This document shows positions 48,538 through 56,917 of a DNA stretch of 64,000 nucleotides, one piece after another. Positions within the stretch are counted from its first letter, which is position 1. Each line of letters opens with the position of its first letter. The DNA comes from Rugamonas fusca (GTDB taxonomy: Bacteria; Pseudomonadota; Gammaproteobacteria; Burkholderiales; Burkholderiaceae_D): contig NZ_JACEZS010000001.1 of assembly GCF_014042365.1 (NCBI RefSeq), positions 1 through 64,000 of the forward strand, written 5' to 3'. The notes beneath the pieces are model-generated. The model did no database searches. It was not told the DNA's origin and saw only the letters and a list, made by a program, of their open reading frames with translations. Position numbers and translations under genes: made by a program.

Positions 48538-48895
48538 GAAACCATTCCCCAGTCTGGTCGTGCTACCGCCACCCCCGGCCCGGCCATGGAATGTTAGTGT
48601 CACCACACATGTAATTATTTGATAATGATGTTGCCTGATACAGCAAGGCTTACGAGTCTAACAGGTCATGATGCTGGGCAATAGTCCCTCGCTGGGGCGC
48701 GAGTGTAAAAAGGGAGACATTCTGGCCTGTTCGGGGTGAGGGAGGCGCCATCAGCGCCACCAGGACGTGGCAGGGCGTGATAACGATGGCAAGGAAAACT
48801 GAAGATGGATGTAAAAACGGGGCCGCGAGGTCAATGTGTGCCGCTTGAACCGGCCAGGGGCGGGCCCAAGCGGAGGCACACATTGCATTGCTCTG
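48538..48895. other. Intergenic region between MetX-like hydrolase and TonB receptor
   Basis: This holds the presumed TonB promoter: an AT-rich run with TAATTATTTGATAATGATG near 48610-48630. It also contains a short hairpin (GGCGC-CATCA-GCGCC near 48751-48765) and a long stem-loop listed separately. A 77-codon minus-strand frame (48650-48883) has no protein-like features. No RNA family was recognised. Confidence 0.5.
48832..48885 (-). terminator. Long stem-loop downstream of the MetX-like gene
   Basis: CAATGTGTGCC (48832-48842) pairs perfectly with GGCACACATTG (48875-48885), and GCTTG (48843-48847) with CAAGC (48867-48871), leaving a 3-nt bulge and a GC-rich internal loop that can pair further. 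It starts 10 bp after the hydrolase stop on the minus strand. CGTTTTT follows some 18-24 nt later. It could be a terminator, an mRNA-stabilising 3' structure or a small RNA. Confidence 0.45.
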
Positions 48896-50089
48896 TTATT
48901 TGCTCAGGAAGTCGCGTATGGCCGGCCCGGCCTGCATGATCTGGGTGATGCCGTCCAGATGCCCGCCGTCGCCGTGGAGCTCGAACAACTCGGCCTGCTT
49001 GCCTTGCGCGCGCAGCAGCGCCATCGCTTGCCGGCTGTAGTCGGGGAACAGCAGCAGGTCCGACTCGGCCGGGATGAACAGCACACGCGCCTTGATCCGC
49101 TGCAGGCCCTGTTGCAGGTCGGCTGCCTGGTACACGCTGAACAGCTGGTTGGCCTTGATGGTGTACAGCAGCGAATTGGCGTCCGTGCGCTTGGCGGCGG
49201 CGGCGGCGCCGGCGTTGAAGGTGGCTTCGATCGCGTACAGGTTGTCCCAGCTGTCGATCGGCTCATGGCCGGCCTGTGCGGGCTTGCGGCCGAACGTGCG
49301 GTCGGCCCAGCCGTAGTGACGCGACGACAGGCTGACCATCTTCATCGCTTCGGCCACGCCTTGCAGCGGTTCGTCCTTGCCGTAGTAGTCGCCGTGGTTC
49401 CATTTCGGATCGTTGGTGACGGCCGATGCCCACACGCTGGCCACTTCCACCGCATACGGATTGAAGGCCAGTCCGCCTGGAATCACGGGGATCGCCCGTT
49501 CCACCAGCTCGGGATAGGAGGCGGCCCATTCCATCGTCAGCATCGAGCCGCCCGAGGCGCCGATCACCGCTTGCAGGTGCTTGACGCCCAGCGCGTCCAC
49601 CAGCGCCTTGTGGACGTTGACGGAGTCGCGGAAGGTCACGATGGGGAAGGTCATGCCGTACGGCTTGCCCGTGTCCGGGTCGATGCTGGCCGGGCCGGTG
49701 GTGACGACGTGCGGATCCTTCACGTTCAGGTTGACCAGGTTGTCGGCCGAGACGATGAAGTATTTGTCCGTGTCGAGCGGCTTGCCGGGGCCGATCAGGG
49801 CGTCCCAGTAGCCGGGTGCGGGGTCGGTGGCCGCGTATTTGCCGGCCGCGTGCGAGGTGCCGGAAAAGTAGTGGGGGATGAAGATGGCGTTGCTGCCGTC
49901 CGCGTTCAGGGTGCCGTAGGTTTCATAGCCGACTTGCACATGCTTGATGGTCTTGCCGCCCACCGTGGTCAGCGAGGGCAGCGTGAAGGTCTTTTTCTCC
50001 ACCAGTTGGTCGTAGGACCAGGCTGGATGGACGTTGCACAGGCTGGCCACGGCCAGCGCGAATACTGCCAGGCGATTCAATGTACGCAT
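48896..50089 (-). CDS. Secreted MetX-like alpha/beta hydrolase (putative esterase)
   Basis: This 397-residue protein has a signal peptide (MRTLNRLAVFALAVASLCNV to AWS). The hydrolase fold resembles homoserine O-acetyltransferase: the DNLVN and GKPLDTDKYFIV segments, nucleophile elbow GASGGS with Ser179, the acid in FIPAESD, and the catalytic His in ELHGDGGHLDG. The signal peptide argues against methionine synthesis and for a periplasmic or secreted esterase/transferase. It follows the porin gene by 66 bp on the same strand, so the two are likely co-transcribed. The substrate is unknown. Confidence 0.88.
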   Translation of the reverse strand: MRTLNRLAVFALAVASLCNVHPAWSYDQLVEKKTFTLPSLTTVGGKTIKHVQVGYETYGTLNADGSNAIFIPHYFSGTSHAAGKYAATDPAPGYWDALIGPGKPLDTDKYFIVSADNLVNLNVKDPHVVTTGPASIDPDTGKPYGMTFPIVTFRDSVNVHKALVDALGVKHLQAVIGASGGSMLTMEWAASYPELVERAIPVIPGGLAFNPYAVEVASVWASAVTNDPKWNHGDYYGKDEPLQGVAEAMKMVSLSSRHYGWADRTFGRKPAQAGHEPIDSWDNLYAIEATFNAGAAAAAKRTDANSLLYTIKANQLFSVYQAADLQQGLQRIKARVLFIPAESDLLLFPDYSRQAMALLRAQGKQAELFELHGDGGHLDGITQIMQAGPAIRDFLSK

Positions 50090-50155
50090 AGGATGTCCAG
50101 AAAAAAGGGGGGGCGGGAACGGCCGGAGCCGGCCGTTCCGCGAGACTGCGCTGGC

Positions 50156-51382
50156 TTAGAACCAGTAGTTGATGTCGAGCGAGAACTGGCGGAAGCCTTC
50201 CCCGGTCTTCGGTGCCGAGCCGCCCAGCGCGCTGCCGCTCAGGAATGGCGAGTAGCTGCCGTTGCTGTCGTTCTTCAACTGGGTGAAGAACACGCCGATG
50301 AAGGTGTTCTTGGCAAACGCGTAGTCGTAGCCCAGGTTCAGTTGCTTGGCGCCGCTGTTATCGAGGTTGCTGGTGCTGCCGGCCTTGGTGTAGGTCAGGT
50401 AGGCGGCGTGCTTGTCCCACATGTAGCTGACGGGGATAGAGAACACGCCGCGCTTGGCGTCGCCGGTGGCGCCGGGGATGCCGTTGCGGACGTTGGTGTT
50501 GTCGTACACCAGGCCCACCTTTACGTTGGACGGGAAGGTGTAGGCGACGCCGGCGCGGTAGCCGGTCTTGTCCAGCGGGCCCAGGTAGGGCGCGGTGACG
50601 ACGGCGCCTTGCACCTTGGTGTGGAACACGCTCATCGAGGCCGAAACCGGGCCTTCGTTGTAGCGCAGGCGGCCATACCAGGTGCCGCCCGATTCATAGT
50701 CCACGGCGCAACCGGCGCAACCGAAGTGGTTTTCGTCGCCGGACGCGTTCTTGGTGTAGGCCAGGCTGCCGTCGAAGCCTTTCACGGTGGGCGAGTCCCA
50801 GCGCACCACGTTTTGCGAGCGGGTGATGCCCAGCGTGGTCAGCACGCCGCCCTTGGTGCCCACCTGGCTCAGCATGTTGAAGGTGCTCAGGCCGTTGCCG
50901 TCCCAGATGCGGTACGACTCGCCGGCGCCCTTGATGCCCAGGTTGGGGATGGCCATGGTGTCGGCGTAGTACAGCGTGGACTTGCCGAAATAGACGCTGC
51001 CGAAGTCACCGGCCAGGCCGGCCCAGGTGTCGCCGTCGGCCCAGCCGGTGCCGGCACCGACGTTGGTGGTCGAGCCGGGCACCAGCGGGGTGCTGGGGCG
51101 GGTGTCGGCCGTGAAGCGGCTTTCCAGGCGGAAGATGGCCTTGACGCCGTTGCCCAGATCCGTGTTGCCGGAAATGATGACGCGCGAGGTGTTGTCGTCC
51201 ACGCGCGATTCGCGTTGCACGGCGCGGCTGGTGTCCGTCACTTCGGCGCTCTTGGCGCCCACGGCGAACAGGCCGCCCAGGTTGATGACGGTGTTGCTGC
51301 CGACGTTGAACTCGGCCGCGTGGCCCAGCAGGGGAGCGGCCAGGCAGATCGCGAGCGCCATCGGTTTGAGTCGTTGTTGCAT
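50156..51382 (-). CDS. Gram-negative porin (Porin_4 type)
   Basis: This 408-residue protein has a signal peptide (MQQRLKPMALAICLAAPLLG-HAA) and a 16-strand-type porin barrel: SNTVINLGGLFAVGAK, GNGVKAIFRLESRFTAD, VYFGKSTLYYADTM, and a C-terminal FSLDINYWF ending in Phe. Burkholderiales porins of this kind admit small anionic or organic solutes. GAGGAAGAC precedes the ATG at 51382. It is divergent from the Liv transporter operon across about 417 bp. It probably supplies the substrate hydrolysed by the next gene's product and taken in by the ABC system (inference). Confidence 0.94.
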   Translation of the reverse strand: MQQRLKPMALAICLAAPLLGHAAEFNVGSNTVINLGGLFAVGAKSAEVTDTSRAVQRESRVDDNTSRVIISGNTDLGNGVKAIFRLESRFTADTRPSTPLVPGSTTNVGAGTGWADGDTWAGLAGDFGSVYFGKSTLYYADTMAIPNLGIKGAGESYRIWDGNGLSTFNMLSQVGTKGGVLTTLGITRSQNVVRWDSPTVKGFDGSLAYTKNASGDENHFGCAGCAVDYESGGTWYGRLRYNEGPVSASMSVFHTKVQGAVVTAPYLGPLDKTGYRAGVAYTFPSNVKVGLVYDNTNVRNGIPGATGDAKRGVFSIPVSYMWDKHAAYLTYTKAGSTSNLDNSGAKQLNLGYDYAFAKNTFIGVFFTQLKNDSNGSYSPFLSGSALGGSAPKTGEGFRQFSLDINYWF

Positions 51383-51493
51383 GTCTTCCTCTATCTCTTG
51401 TTGTGTTGCGGTCCAGAAAATAAGCGATGGGTGCCGGGCAGACCGGGCCGGCGCCATCGTCGCTTGCGCCAGGAAAAGGGCTGTTTTCCCTGT

Positions 51494-51517
51494 TCGACCA
51501 TAAAATTAATTGGTCGA
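51494..51517. promoter_or_regulatory. Inverted repeat in the porin upstream region
   Basis: TCGACCA (51494-51500) and TGGTCGA (51511-51517) are perfect 7-bp arms around an AT-only 10-nt spacer, 112-135 bp upstream of the porin start. The adjacent minus-strand word TTATTCATCGACC (51524-51512) is nearly repeated on the plus strand at 51664-51676, linking the two sites to one regulator. Confidence 0.5.
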
Positions 51518-51634
51518 TGAATAAATGCTAGCAGTCGCAAAAATTTACGGCAAGCTAAATCAATTGCCTGTGGTGTAACTTGAACAGAGGGCGTTGTAAG
51601 CCGCATGAATGTGTGACTTGCACAATAAAATCGC

Positions 51635-51663
51635 TTGCGGCACGGAGAACACGTTGATATAGT
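51635..51663 (+). promoter_or_regulatory. Sigma-70-type promoter of the Liv transporter operon
   Basis: TTGCGG (51635-51640) and TATAGT (51658-51663; 5 of 6 to TATAAT) are separated by exactly 17 bp. Transcription would start near 51670, giving a leader of about 130 nt before livG. The -35 is weak. Confidence 0.5.
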
Positions 51664-51685
51664 TTATTCACCGACGCATGAATAA
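51664..51685. promoter_or_regulatory. Operator-like inverted repeat at the Liv operon start site
   Basis: TTATTCA (51664-51670) and TGAATAA (51679-51685) are perfect 7-bp arms around 8 nt. They begin directly after the -10 hexamer, so a bound dimer would block transcription start. A TetR-family repressor is encoded at the end of this gene group (56918-57655) and is a candidate binder. Confidence 0.5.
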
Positions 51686-51799
51686 GGTCACGAAATGGCC
51701 AACAGCAGCCATACGACGGCAGGGTGCACAGCATGTACGCACCGTCATGCGCGGGACGGCCAAGGCCGGCGATAAGAACGATATAAACAAGGAGACAAG

Positions 51800-52570
51800 A
51801 TGACCGACGTCATCCTGGAAACCCGCAAGCTGTCCAAACAGTTCCGGGGTTTTAGCGCCGTGCAGGGCGTGGATTTGCGCGTCAAGCGCGGCCATATCCA
51901 CGCGCTGATCGGCCCCAACGGCGCAGGCAAGACCACCTGCTTCAACCTGCTCACCAAGTTCCTGGTGCCTAGTTCGGGCCAGATCCTGTTCAACGGCAAG
52001 GACATCACGGCCCACCAGCCTGCGCAGATCGCCCGCATGGGCGTGATTCGCTCGTTCCAGATTTCGGCCGTGTTTCCGCACCTGACCGTGCTGCAGAACG
52101 TGCGCATCGGCCTGCAACGGAAGCTGGGCACCAGCTTCAATTTCTGGCAAAGCGAACGCAGTTTGTCCAAGCTCAACGCGCGCGCCATGGAATTGCTGGC
52201 CGAAGTGGACTTGACGGCGTTCGCCGACACCATCACGGTCGATCTGCCTTACGGCCGCAAGCGGGCGCTGGAAATCGCCACCACCCTGGCGATGGAACCG
52301 GAACTGATGCTGCTTGACGAGCCGACCCAGGGCATGGGCCATGAGGACGTGCACCGGGTGACGGAACTGATCAAGAAAGTGTCGGCCGGGCGCACCATCC
52401 TCATGGTCGAGCACAACATGAAAGTGGTGTCCGGCATCTGCGACAAGATCTCCGTCCTGCAGCGCGGCGCCATGCTGGCTGAGGGCAGCTACGCGGAAGT
52501 ATCGAGCAATCCGCAAGTGATGGAAGCGTACATGGGCACGGAAGCGGCAGTGCTGGAAGGTGCGCACTGA
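51800..52570 (+). CDS. livG: Branched-chain-type ABC transporter ATP-binding protein (LivG family)
   Basis: This 256-residue ATPase has Walker A GPNGAGKTT, a Q-loop region (RSFQISAVFPHLTVLQNV), and a Walker B ELMLLDEPTQGMGHED with a downstream switch His in MVEHNMKVV. The ABC signature is degenerate (LPYGRKR in place of LSGGQ-type), which is common in LivG. It couples ATP hydrolysis to import with LivF, LivH and LivM encoded downstream. It shares one base with the livF start (TGATG). It is placed first in the operon, after a promoter and an operator-like repeat. Confidence 0.93.
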   Translation: MTDVILETRKLSKQFRGFSAVQGVDLRVKRGHIHALIGPNGAGKTTCFNLLTKFLVPSSGQILFNGKDITAHQPAQIARMGVIRSFQISAVFPHLTVLQNVRIGLQRKLGTSFNFWQSERSLSKLNARAMELLAEVDLTAFADTITVDLPYGRKRALEIATTLAMEPELMLLDEPTQGMGHEDVHRVTELIKKVSAGRTILMVEHNMKVVSGICDKISVLQRGAMLAEGSYAEVSSNPQVMEAYMGTEAAVLEGAH

Positions 52571-53277
52571 TGACGGCCGCTCTGGAAATCACCAATCTTC
52601 AAGCGTGGTACGGCGAATCCCACATCCTGCACAACGTGAACCTGGTGGTGCAGCCTGGCGAAGTGGTCACGCTGCTGGGCCGCAACGGCGCCGGGCGCAC
52701 GACGACCATGCGCGCCATCATGGGCCTGACGGGCGCGCGCAAGGGTTCGATCAAGATCAATGGCGTGGAAGCGATCGGTTTGCCGACCCACAAGGTGGCG
52801 CACCTGGGCGTCGGTTATTGCCCGGAGGAGCGTGGCATCTTCTCGTCGCTGTCGACGGAAGAAAACCTGATGATGCCGCCGCAACTGGCGACGGGCGAGC
52901 AGGGCATGTCGGTGGCGGAAATCTACGCCATGTTCCCCAACCTCGAGGAACGCAAGCATAGCCAGGGCACGCGGTTGTCGGGCGGCGAGCAGCAGATGCT
53001 GGCCGTGGCCCGCATCCTGCGCACTGGTGCGCGGCTGCTGCTGCTCGATGAAATCTCCGAAGGGCTGGCGCCCGTTATCGTGCAGGGCCTGGCCCGCATG
53101 ATCACCACGCTCAAGGCCAAGGGCTACACCATCGTCATGGTGGAGCAGAACTTCCGCTTCGCCGCGCCGCTGGCAGACCGCTTCTACGTGATGGAGCACG
53201 GGCAGATCGTGGAAACCTTCGTCGCCTCCGAATTAGACGCCAAGATGCCGCTGCTGACCGAGCTGCTGGGCGTGTAG
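52570..53277 (+). CDS. livF: Branched-chain-type ABC transporter ATP-binding protein (LivF family)
   Basis: This 235-residue ATPase has an ABC signature LSGGEQQML, Walker B RLLLLDEISEGLAP and switch His-region MVEQNFRFA (Gln in the usual H-loop neighbourhood). The Walker A reads GRNGAGRTT: Arg43 replaces the usual Lys. Arg at this position appears in some beta-proteobacterial LivF proteins as I recall, but it should weaken ATP binding, so LivG may carry most activity. It is coupled to livG by a 1-nt overlap and is 60 bp upstream of the binding-protein gene. Confidence 0.93.
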   Translation: MTAALEITNLQAWYGESHILHNVNLVVQPGEVVTLLGRNGAGRTTTMRAIMGLTGARKGSIKINGVEAIGLPTHKVAHLGVGYCPEERGIFSSLSTEENLMMPPQLATGEQGMSVAEIYAMFPNLEERKHSQGTRLSGGEQQMLAVARILRTGARLLLLDEISEGLAPVIVQGLARMITTLKAKGYTIVMVEQNFRFAAPLADRFYVMEHGQIVETFVASELDAKMPLLTELLGV

Positions 53278-53337
53278 TACCGGCGCAGCCGGAATCAGAA
53301 CCAAACCAAAACAACAACCAATCCGAACGGAGACAAT

Positions 53338-54546
53338 ATGCAACTGAAATCTATCGCCATCGCCGCTGCGACCGTGTGCGCCATGGGCCTGTCCGGCGCC
53401 GCGCAAGCGCAGGTGTCGGGCGACACCATCAAGATCGGCTTCATTTCCGACATGTCCGGTCTGTATTCGGACATCGATGGACCGGGCGGCGCGGAAGCGA
53501 TCAAGATGGCCATCGCCGACGCGGGCGTGGTAGTGGCCGGCAAAAAAGTCGAATTCATCTCGGCCGACCACCAGAACAAGGCCGACATCGCTGCCTCCAA
53601 GGCGCGCGAATGGTTCGATCAGCAAGGCGTGGATCTGCTGATCGGCGGCACCAACTCGGGCGCCAACCTGGCCATGGCCAAGGTGGCGGCCGAGAAGAAG
53701 AAAGTGTTCATTTCGATCGGCGCCGGGTCGGCCCGTTTGACCAACGAGGAATGCACCCCCTACACCGTGCACTACGCCTACGACACGGTGGCGCTGGCAC
53801 GCGGCACGGGCGGCGCGCTGCTCAAGCAGGGCGGCAAGTCGTGGTTCTTTCTGACGGCCGATTACGCGTTCGGCGCCGCGCTGGAAAAGGACACGGCCGA
53901 CGTGGTCAAGGCCAACGGCGGCGCGGTGCTGGGCAGTGTCAAGCACCCGCTGTCGGCGGCTGACTTCTCGTCCTTTCTGTTGCAGGCCAAGGCCTCCAAG
54001 GCGCAGATCCTGGGCCTGGCCAACGCCGGCGGCGACACCATGAACGCCATCAAGGCGGCCAATGAATTCGGCATCCTGCGCAGCATGAAGCTGGCCGGCC
54101 TGCTGGTGTCGATCAACGATGTGCATTCGCTGGGCCTGAACGTCACCCAGGGCATGTACCTGACCGACGCCTGGTACTGGGACCGCACGCCCGCCTCGCG
54201 CGAATGGGCCAAGCGCTACTTCGCCAAGATGAAAAAGGAACCGTCGATGCTGCAGGCGGCCGATTATTCCGCCGCTGCCACCTACCTGAAGGCCGTGCAT
54301 GCGCTGGGTACGGACGATGGCGACAAGGTCATGGCCTACCTGAAGAAGACGCCGATCAACGACATGTTCGCCACCAACGGCGTCATCCGCCCGGACGGTC
54401 GCATGGTGCATGACATGTTCCTGATGGAGGTGAAGAAGCCATCCGAGTCCAGGTATCCATGGGATTACTACAAGATCGCCGCCACCATCCCCGGTGAGCA
54501 AGCCTATCTGACCAAGAGCGAGTCCAAGTGCGCGCTGTGGAAGTAA
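53338..54546 (+). CDS. Periplasmic substrate-binding protein of a Liv-type ABC transporter
   Basis: This 402-residue protein has a signal peptide (MQLKSIAIAAATVCAMGLSG to AQAQ) and a type I periplasmic binding fold: GDTIKIGFISDMSGLYSD, FISADHQNKADIAASKAREW, LLIGGTNSGANLAMA, and a C-terminal lobe with DYSAAATYLKAVHALG. Members bind branched amino acids, urea, aromatic acids or short acyl compounds; the binding residues do not identify the ligand. It follows livF by 60 bp with CGGAGACAAT before its ATG and precedes livH by 6 bp. Confidence 0.93.
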   Translation: MQLKSIAIAAATVCAMGLSGAAQAQVSGDTIKIGFISDMSGLYSDIDGPGGAEAIKMAIADAGVVVAGKKVEFISADHQNKADIAASKAREWFDQQGVDLLIGGTNSGANLAMAKVAAEKKKVFISIGAGSARLTNEECTPYTVHYAYDTVALARGTGGALLKQGGKSWFFLTADYAFGAALEKDTADVVKANGGAVLGSVKHPLSAADFSSFLLQAKASKAQILGLANAGGDTMNAIKAANEFGILRSMKLAGLLVSINDVHSLGLNVTQGMYLTDAWYWDRTPASREWAKRYFAKMKKEPSMLQAADYSAAATYLKAVHALGTDDGDKVMAYLKKTPINDMFATNGVIRPDGRMVHDMFLMEVKKPSESRYPWDYYKIAATIPGEQAYLTKSESKCALWK

Positions 54547-54552
54547 GCTGAC

Positions 54553-55437
54553 ATGGAAATCTTTGGTATTCCGCTGCAAGCGCTGTTGAGCCAGTTGCTG
54601 CTAGGGCTGGTCAACGGCTCGTTCTACGCCATGTTGTCGTTGGGGCTGGCGGTCATTTTCGGCTTGCTGAACGTGATTAACTTTTCCCACGGCGCCCTGT
54701 ACATGATGGGCGCCTTCCTGGCCTGGATGGGCATGAGCTACCTGGGCCTGAACTACTGGGTGATGCTGGTGCTGGCGCCGCTGCTGGTGGCCGCCTTCGG
54801 CATCGTCATCGAGAAGACCATGCTGCGCTGGCTGTACAAGCTCGATCACCTGTATGGCCTGCTGCTCACCTTCGGCATCACGCTGATGGTGGAAGGCGTG
54901 TTCCGCTCGTTCTACGGCGTGTCCGGTCAGGCGTTCGAGGTGCCGGAACTGCTGGCCGGCGCCACCGACCTCGGTTTCATGGTGCTGCCCAACTACCGGG
55001 CCTGGGTGGTGGCCGCGTCGCTGGCCGTGTGCCTGGGCACGTGGTTCATGATCGAGAAGACCCGGCTTGGCGCCTACCTGCGCGCCGGCACCGAGAACCC
55101 CAAGCTGGTGGAAGCGTTCGGCGTCAACGTGCCGCTGATGGTCACGCTGACCTATGGCTTCGGCGTGGCGCTGGCCGGTTTCGCCGGCGTGCTGGCCGCG
55201 CCCATCATCCAGGTGCAGCCGCTGATGGGCTCCAACCTGATCATCGTCGTCTTCGCCGTGGTGGTCATTGGCGGCATGGGTTCCATCATGGGCTCCATCG
55301 TCACGGGGCTGGGGCTGGGCGTGATCGAGGGCTTGACCAAGGTGTTCTATCCCGAATTCTCGTCCACCGTCGTGTTCCTCGTGATGATCGTCGTGCTGTT
55401 GTTGCGTCCCGCCGGCCTGTTCGGCAAAGAGAAATAA
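54553..55437 (+). CDS. livH: Liv-type ABC transporter permease (LivH family)
   Basis: This 294-residue permease has about eight membrane helices: QLLLGLVNGSFYAMLSLGLA, VIFGLLNVINFSHGALYMMG, then TFGITLMVEGVFRSFYG and a C-terminal VVVIGGMGSIMGSIVTGLGLG. The EAA-like loop carries the ENPKLVEAFGVNV segment that contacts the ATPases. It begins 6 bp after the binding-protein stop and is followed by livM after 10 bp. It forms the inner-membrane channel with LivM. Confidence 0.94.
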   Translation: MEIFGIPLQALLSQLLLGLVNGSFYAMLSLGLAVIFGLLNVINFSHGALYMMGAFLAWMGMSYLGLNYWVMLVLAPLLVAAFGIVIEKTMLRWLYKLDHLYGLLLTFGITLMVEGVFRSFYGVSGQAFEVPELLAGATDLGFMVLPNYRAWVVAASLAVCLGTWFMIEKTRLGAYLRAGTENPKLVEAFGVNVPLMVTLTYGFGVALAGFAGVLAAPIIQVQPLMGSNLIIVVFAVVVIGGMGSIMGSIVTGLGLGVIEGLTKVFYPEFSSTVVFLVMIVVLLLRPAGLFGKEK

Positions 55438-55447
55438 GAGGTCTGCC

Positions 55448-56434
55448 ATGAACAAGAATCTGGGCTACGCCATCGCGCTGGCCGTCGCACTGGCCGCGCC
55501 GCTGGCCGGTTATCCACCATTCCTGGCCAAGCTGCTGTGCTTCGCGCTGTTCGCCTGCGCCTTCAACCTGTTGATCGGCTTTACAGGCTTGCTGTCGTTC
55601 GGCCATGCGGCCTTCTTCGGCGCGGCCGGCTACGTGGCCGGCAATGCGCTCAAGGTGTGGGGCTGGCCCACGGAGCTGGGCCTGTTGGCCGGCGCCGGCG
55701 CGGCGGCGATGATCGGCCTCGTGATGGGCGCGCTGGCCATCCGTCGGCAGGGCATCTACTTTTCGATGATCACGCTGGCCTTGGCCCAACTGGTGTTCTT
55801 CGGCGCCTTGCGGGCCGGTGAGCTGACGGGCGGCGAGGATGGCTTGCAAGGCATCCCGCGCGGCAGGCTGCTGGGCATGTTCGACCTGGCCAACGACACC
55901 ACCTTGTACTACTTCGTGCTGGCCGTGTGCGTGGCCGGCTTCGCGCTGATCGTGCGCACTGTCCATTCGCCGTTCGGGCAGGTGCTCAAGGCCATCAAGG
56001 AAAACGAGCCGCGCGCCGTCTCGCTGGGCTACGACGTGGCCCGCTACAAGCTGCTGGCGTTCGTGCTGTCGTCCGCGCTGGCGGGGCTGGCCGGCGCCAC
56101 CAACGCGCTGGTGCAGGGCTTTGAAACGCTGACTGACGTCCACTGGTCCATGTCCGGCCTGGTGATCCTGATGACGTTGGTGGGCGGCATGGGCACCCAG
56201 GCCGGCCCGCTTTTAGGCGCCATGCTCATCATCGCACTGGAAAACAAGCTCGGTGACGTGGGCACGCTGCTGGCCGGCCACACCGGCATCGACTGGTTCA
56301 ACAGCCTTGGCGAGGCTGTGGGCATGGTGACGGGTCTGATTTTCGTCGCCTGCGTGTTGTTGTCCCGGCGTGGCATCGTCGGCGAGCTGGCTGCTCGCTG
56401 GGGTGCGCGGCCGTCTCCATCTTCTTCAAATTAA
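55448..56434 (+). CDS. livM: Liv-type ABC transporter permease (LivM family)
   Basis: This 328-residue permease has about eight to nine helices: FNLLIGFTGLLSFGHAAFFG, then RRQGIYFSMITLALAQLVFF, the coupling-loop KAIKENEPRAVSLGYDV, and DVHWSMSGLVILMTLVGGMG near the C-terminus, all characteristic of LivM. Unlike fused LivM-LivG proteins it has no ATPase domain. Its TAA stop shares one base with the ATG of the periplasmic Cache protein gene (TAATG). Confidence 0.94.
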   Translation: MNKNLGYAIALAVALAAPLAGYPPFLAKLLCFALFACAFNLLIGFTGLLSFGHAAFFGAAGYVAGNALKVWGWPTELGLLAGAGAAAMIGLVMGALAIRRQGIYFSMITLALAQLVFFGALRAGELTGGEDGLQGIPRGRLLGMFDLANDTTLYYFVLAVCVAGFALIVRTVHSPFGQVLKAIKENEPRAVSLGYDVARYKLLAFVLSSALAGLAGATNALVQGFETLTDVHWSMSGLVILMTLVGGMGTQAGPLLGAMLIIALENKLGDVGTLLAGHTGIDWFNSLGEAVGMVTGLIFVACVLLSRRGIVGELAARWGARPSPSSSN

Positions 56435-56907
56435 TGAAAGAGCATATGAAAACGATCTTGAAAAATATCCTGTTCGCTTGCTGCCTGGCCGCCTTCGTTC
56501 CTGTCGCCGGTGCGGCGCAGCGGGGTACGGCGGAGGAAGCGTCTGCCCTGGTCAAGCAGGCCATCGCCTACCAGAAGAAGAATGGCGTGGACAAGACGCT
56601 GGCCGAGGTGAGCAACCAGCAGGGCCAGTTCGTGGACCGCGACCTGTACCTGAGCGTGTACGACCTTAATGGCAAGGTGGTGGCGCACGGCGCCAACAAG
56701 CGCATCATCGGCATCGACGCCTCGCAGGTACGTGACGCCGACAACAAGTATTTCGTGCGCGAGATCCTCGCCAAGGCGGCCAGCGCCGGGCAGGGCTGGG
56801 TGGACTACAAGTGGGTGGACCCGGTGAGCAAGAAGATCGAGGACAAGTCGGCCTACTTCGAAAAGAGCGGCGAGCTGGTATTCGCCGCTGGCTATTACAA
56901 GCAATAA
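56434..56907 (+). CDS. Periplasmic single-Cache-domain protein
   Basis: This 157-residue protein has a signal peptide (residues about 6-28, ending in VAGAAQ) and one Cache-type domain: ALVKQAIAYQKKNGVDKTLAEV, DLYLSVYDLNGKVVAHGANK, GWVDYKWVDPVSKKIEDKSA, and the ELVFAAGYYKQ end. Cache domains bind small ligands, usually in receptors; here there is no kinase or MCP part. It is translationally coupled to livM. It may scavenge the transported compound or report its presence. An ATG at 56446 is the alternative start. Confidence 0.85.
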   Translation: MKEHMKTILKNILFACCLAAFVPVAGAAQRGTAEEASALVKQAIAYQKKNGVDKTLAEVSNQQGQFVDRDLYLSVYDLNGKVVAHGANKRIIGIDASQVRDADNKYFVREILAKAASAGQGWVDYKWVDPVSKKIEDKSAYFEKSGELVFAAGYYKQ

Positions 56908-56917
56908 GGCAGAGCTG

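Noticed and set aside
48896-50089. metX (methionine biosynthesis) annotation
   Set aside because: The protein has a clear signal peptide and lies next to a porin; true homoserine acetyltransferases are cytoplasmic.
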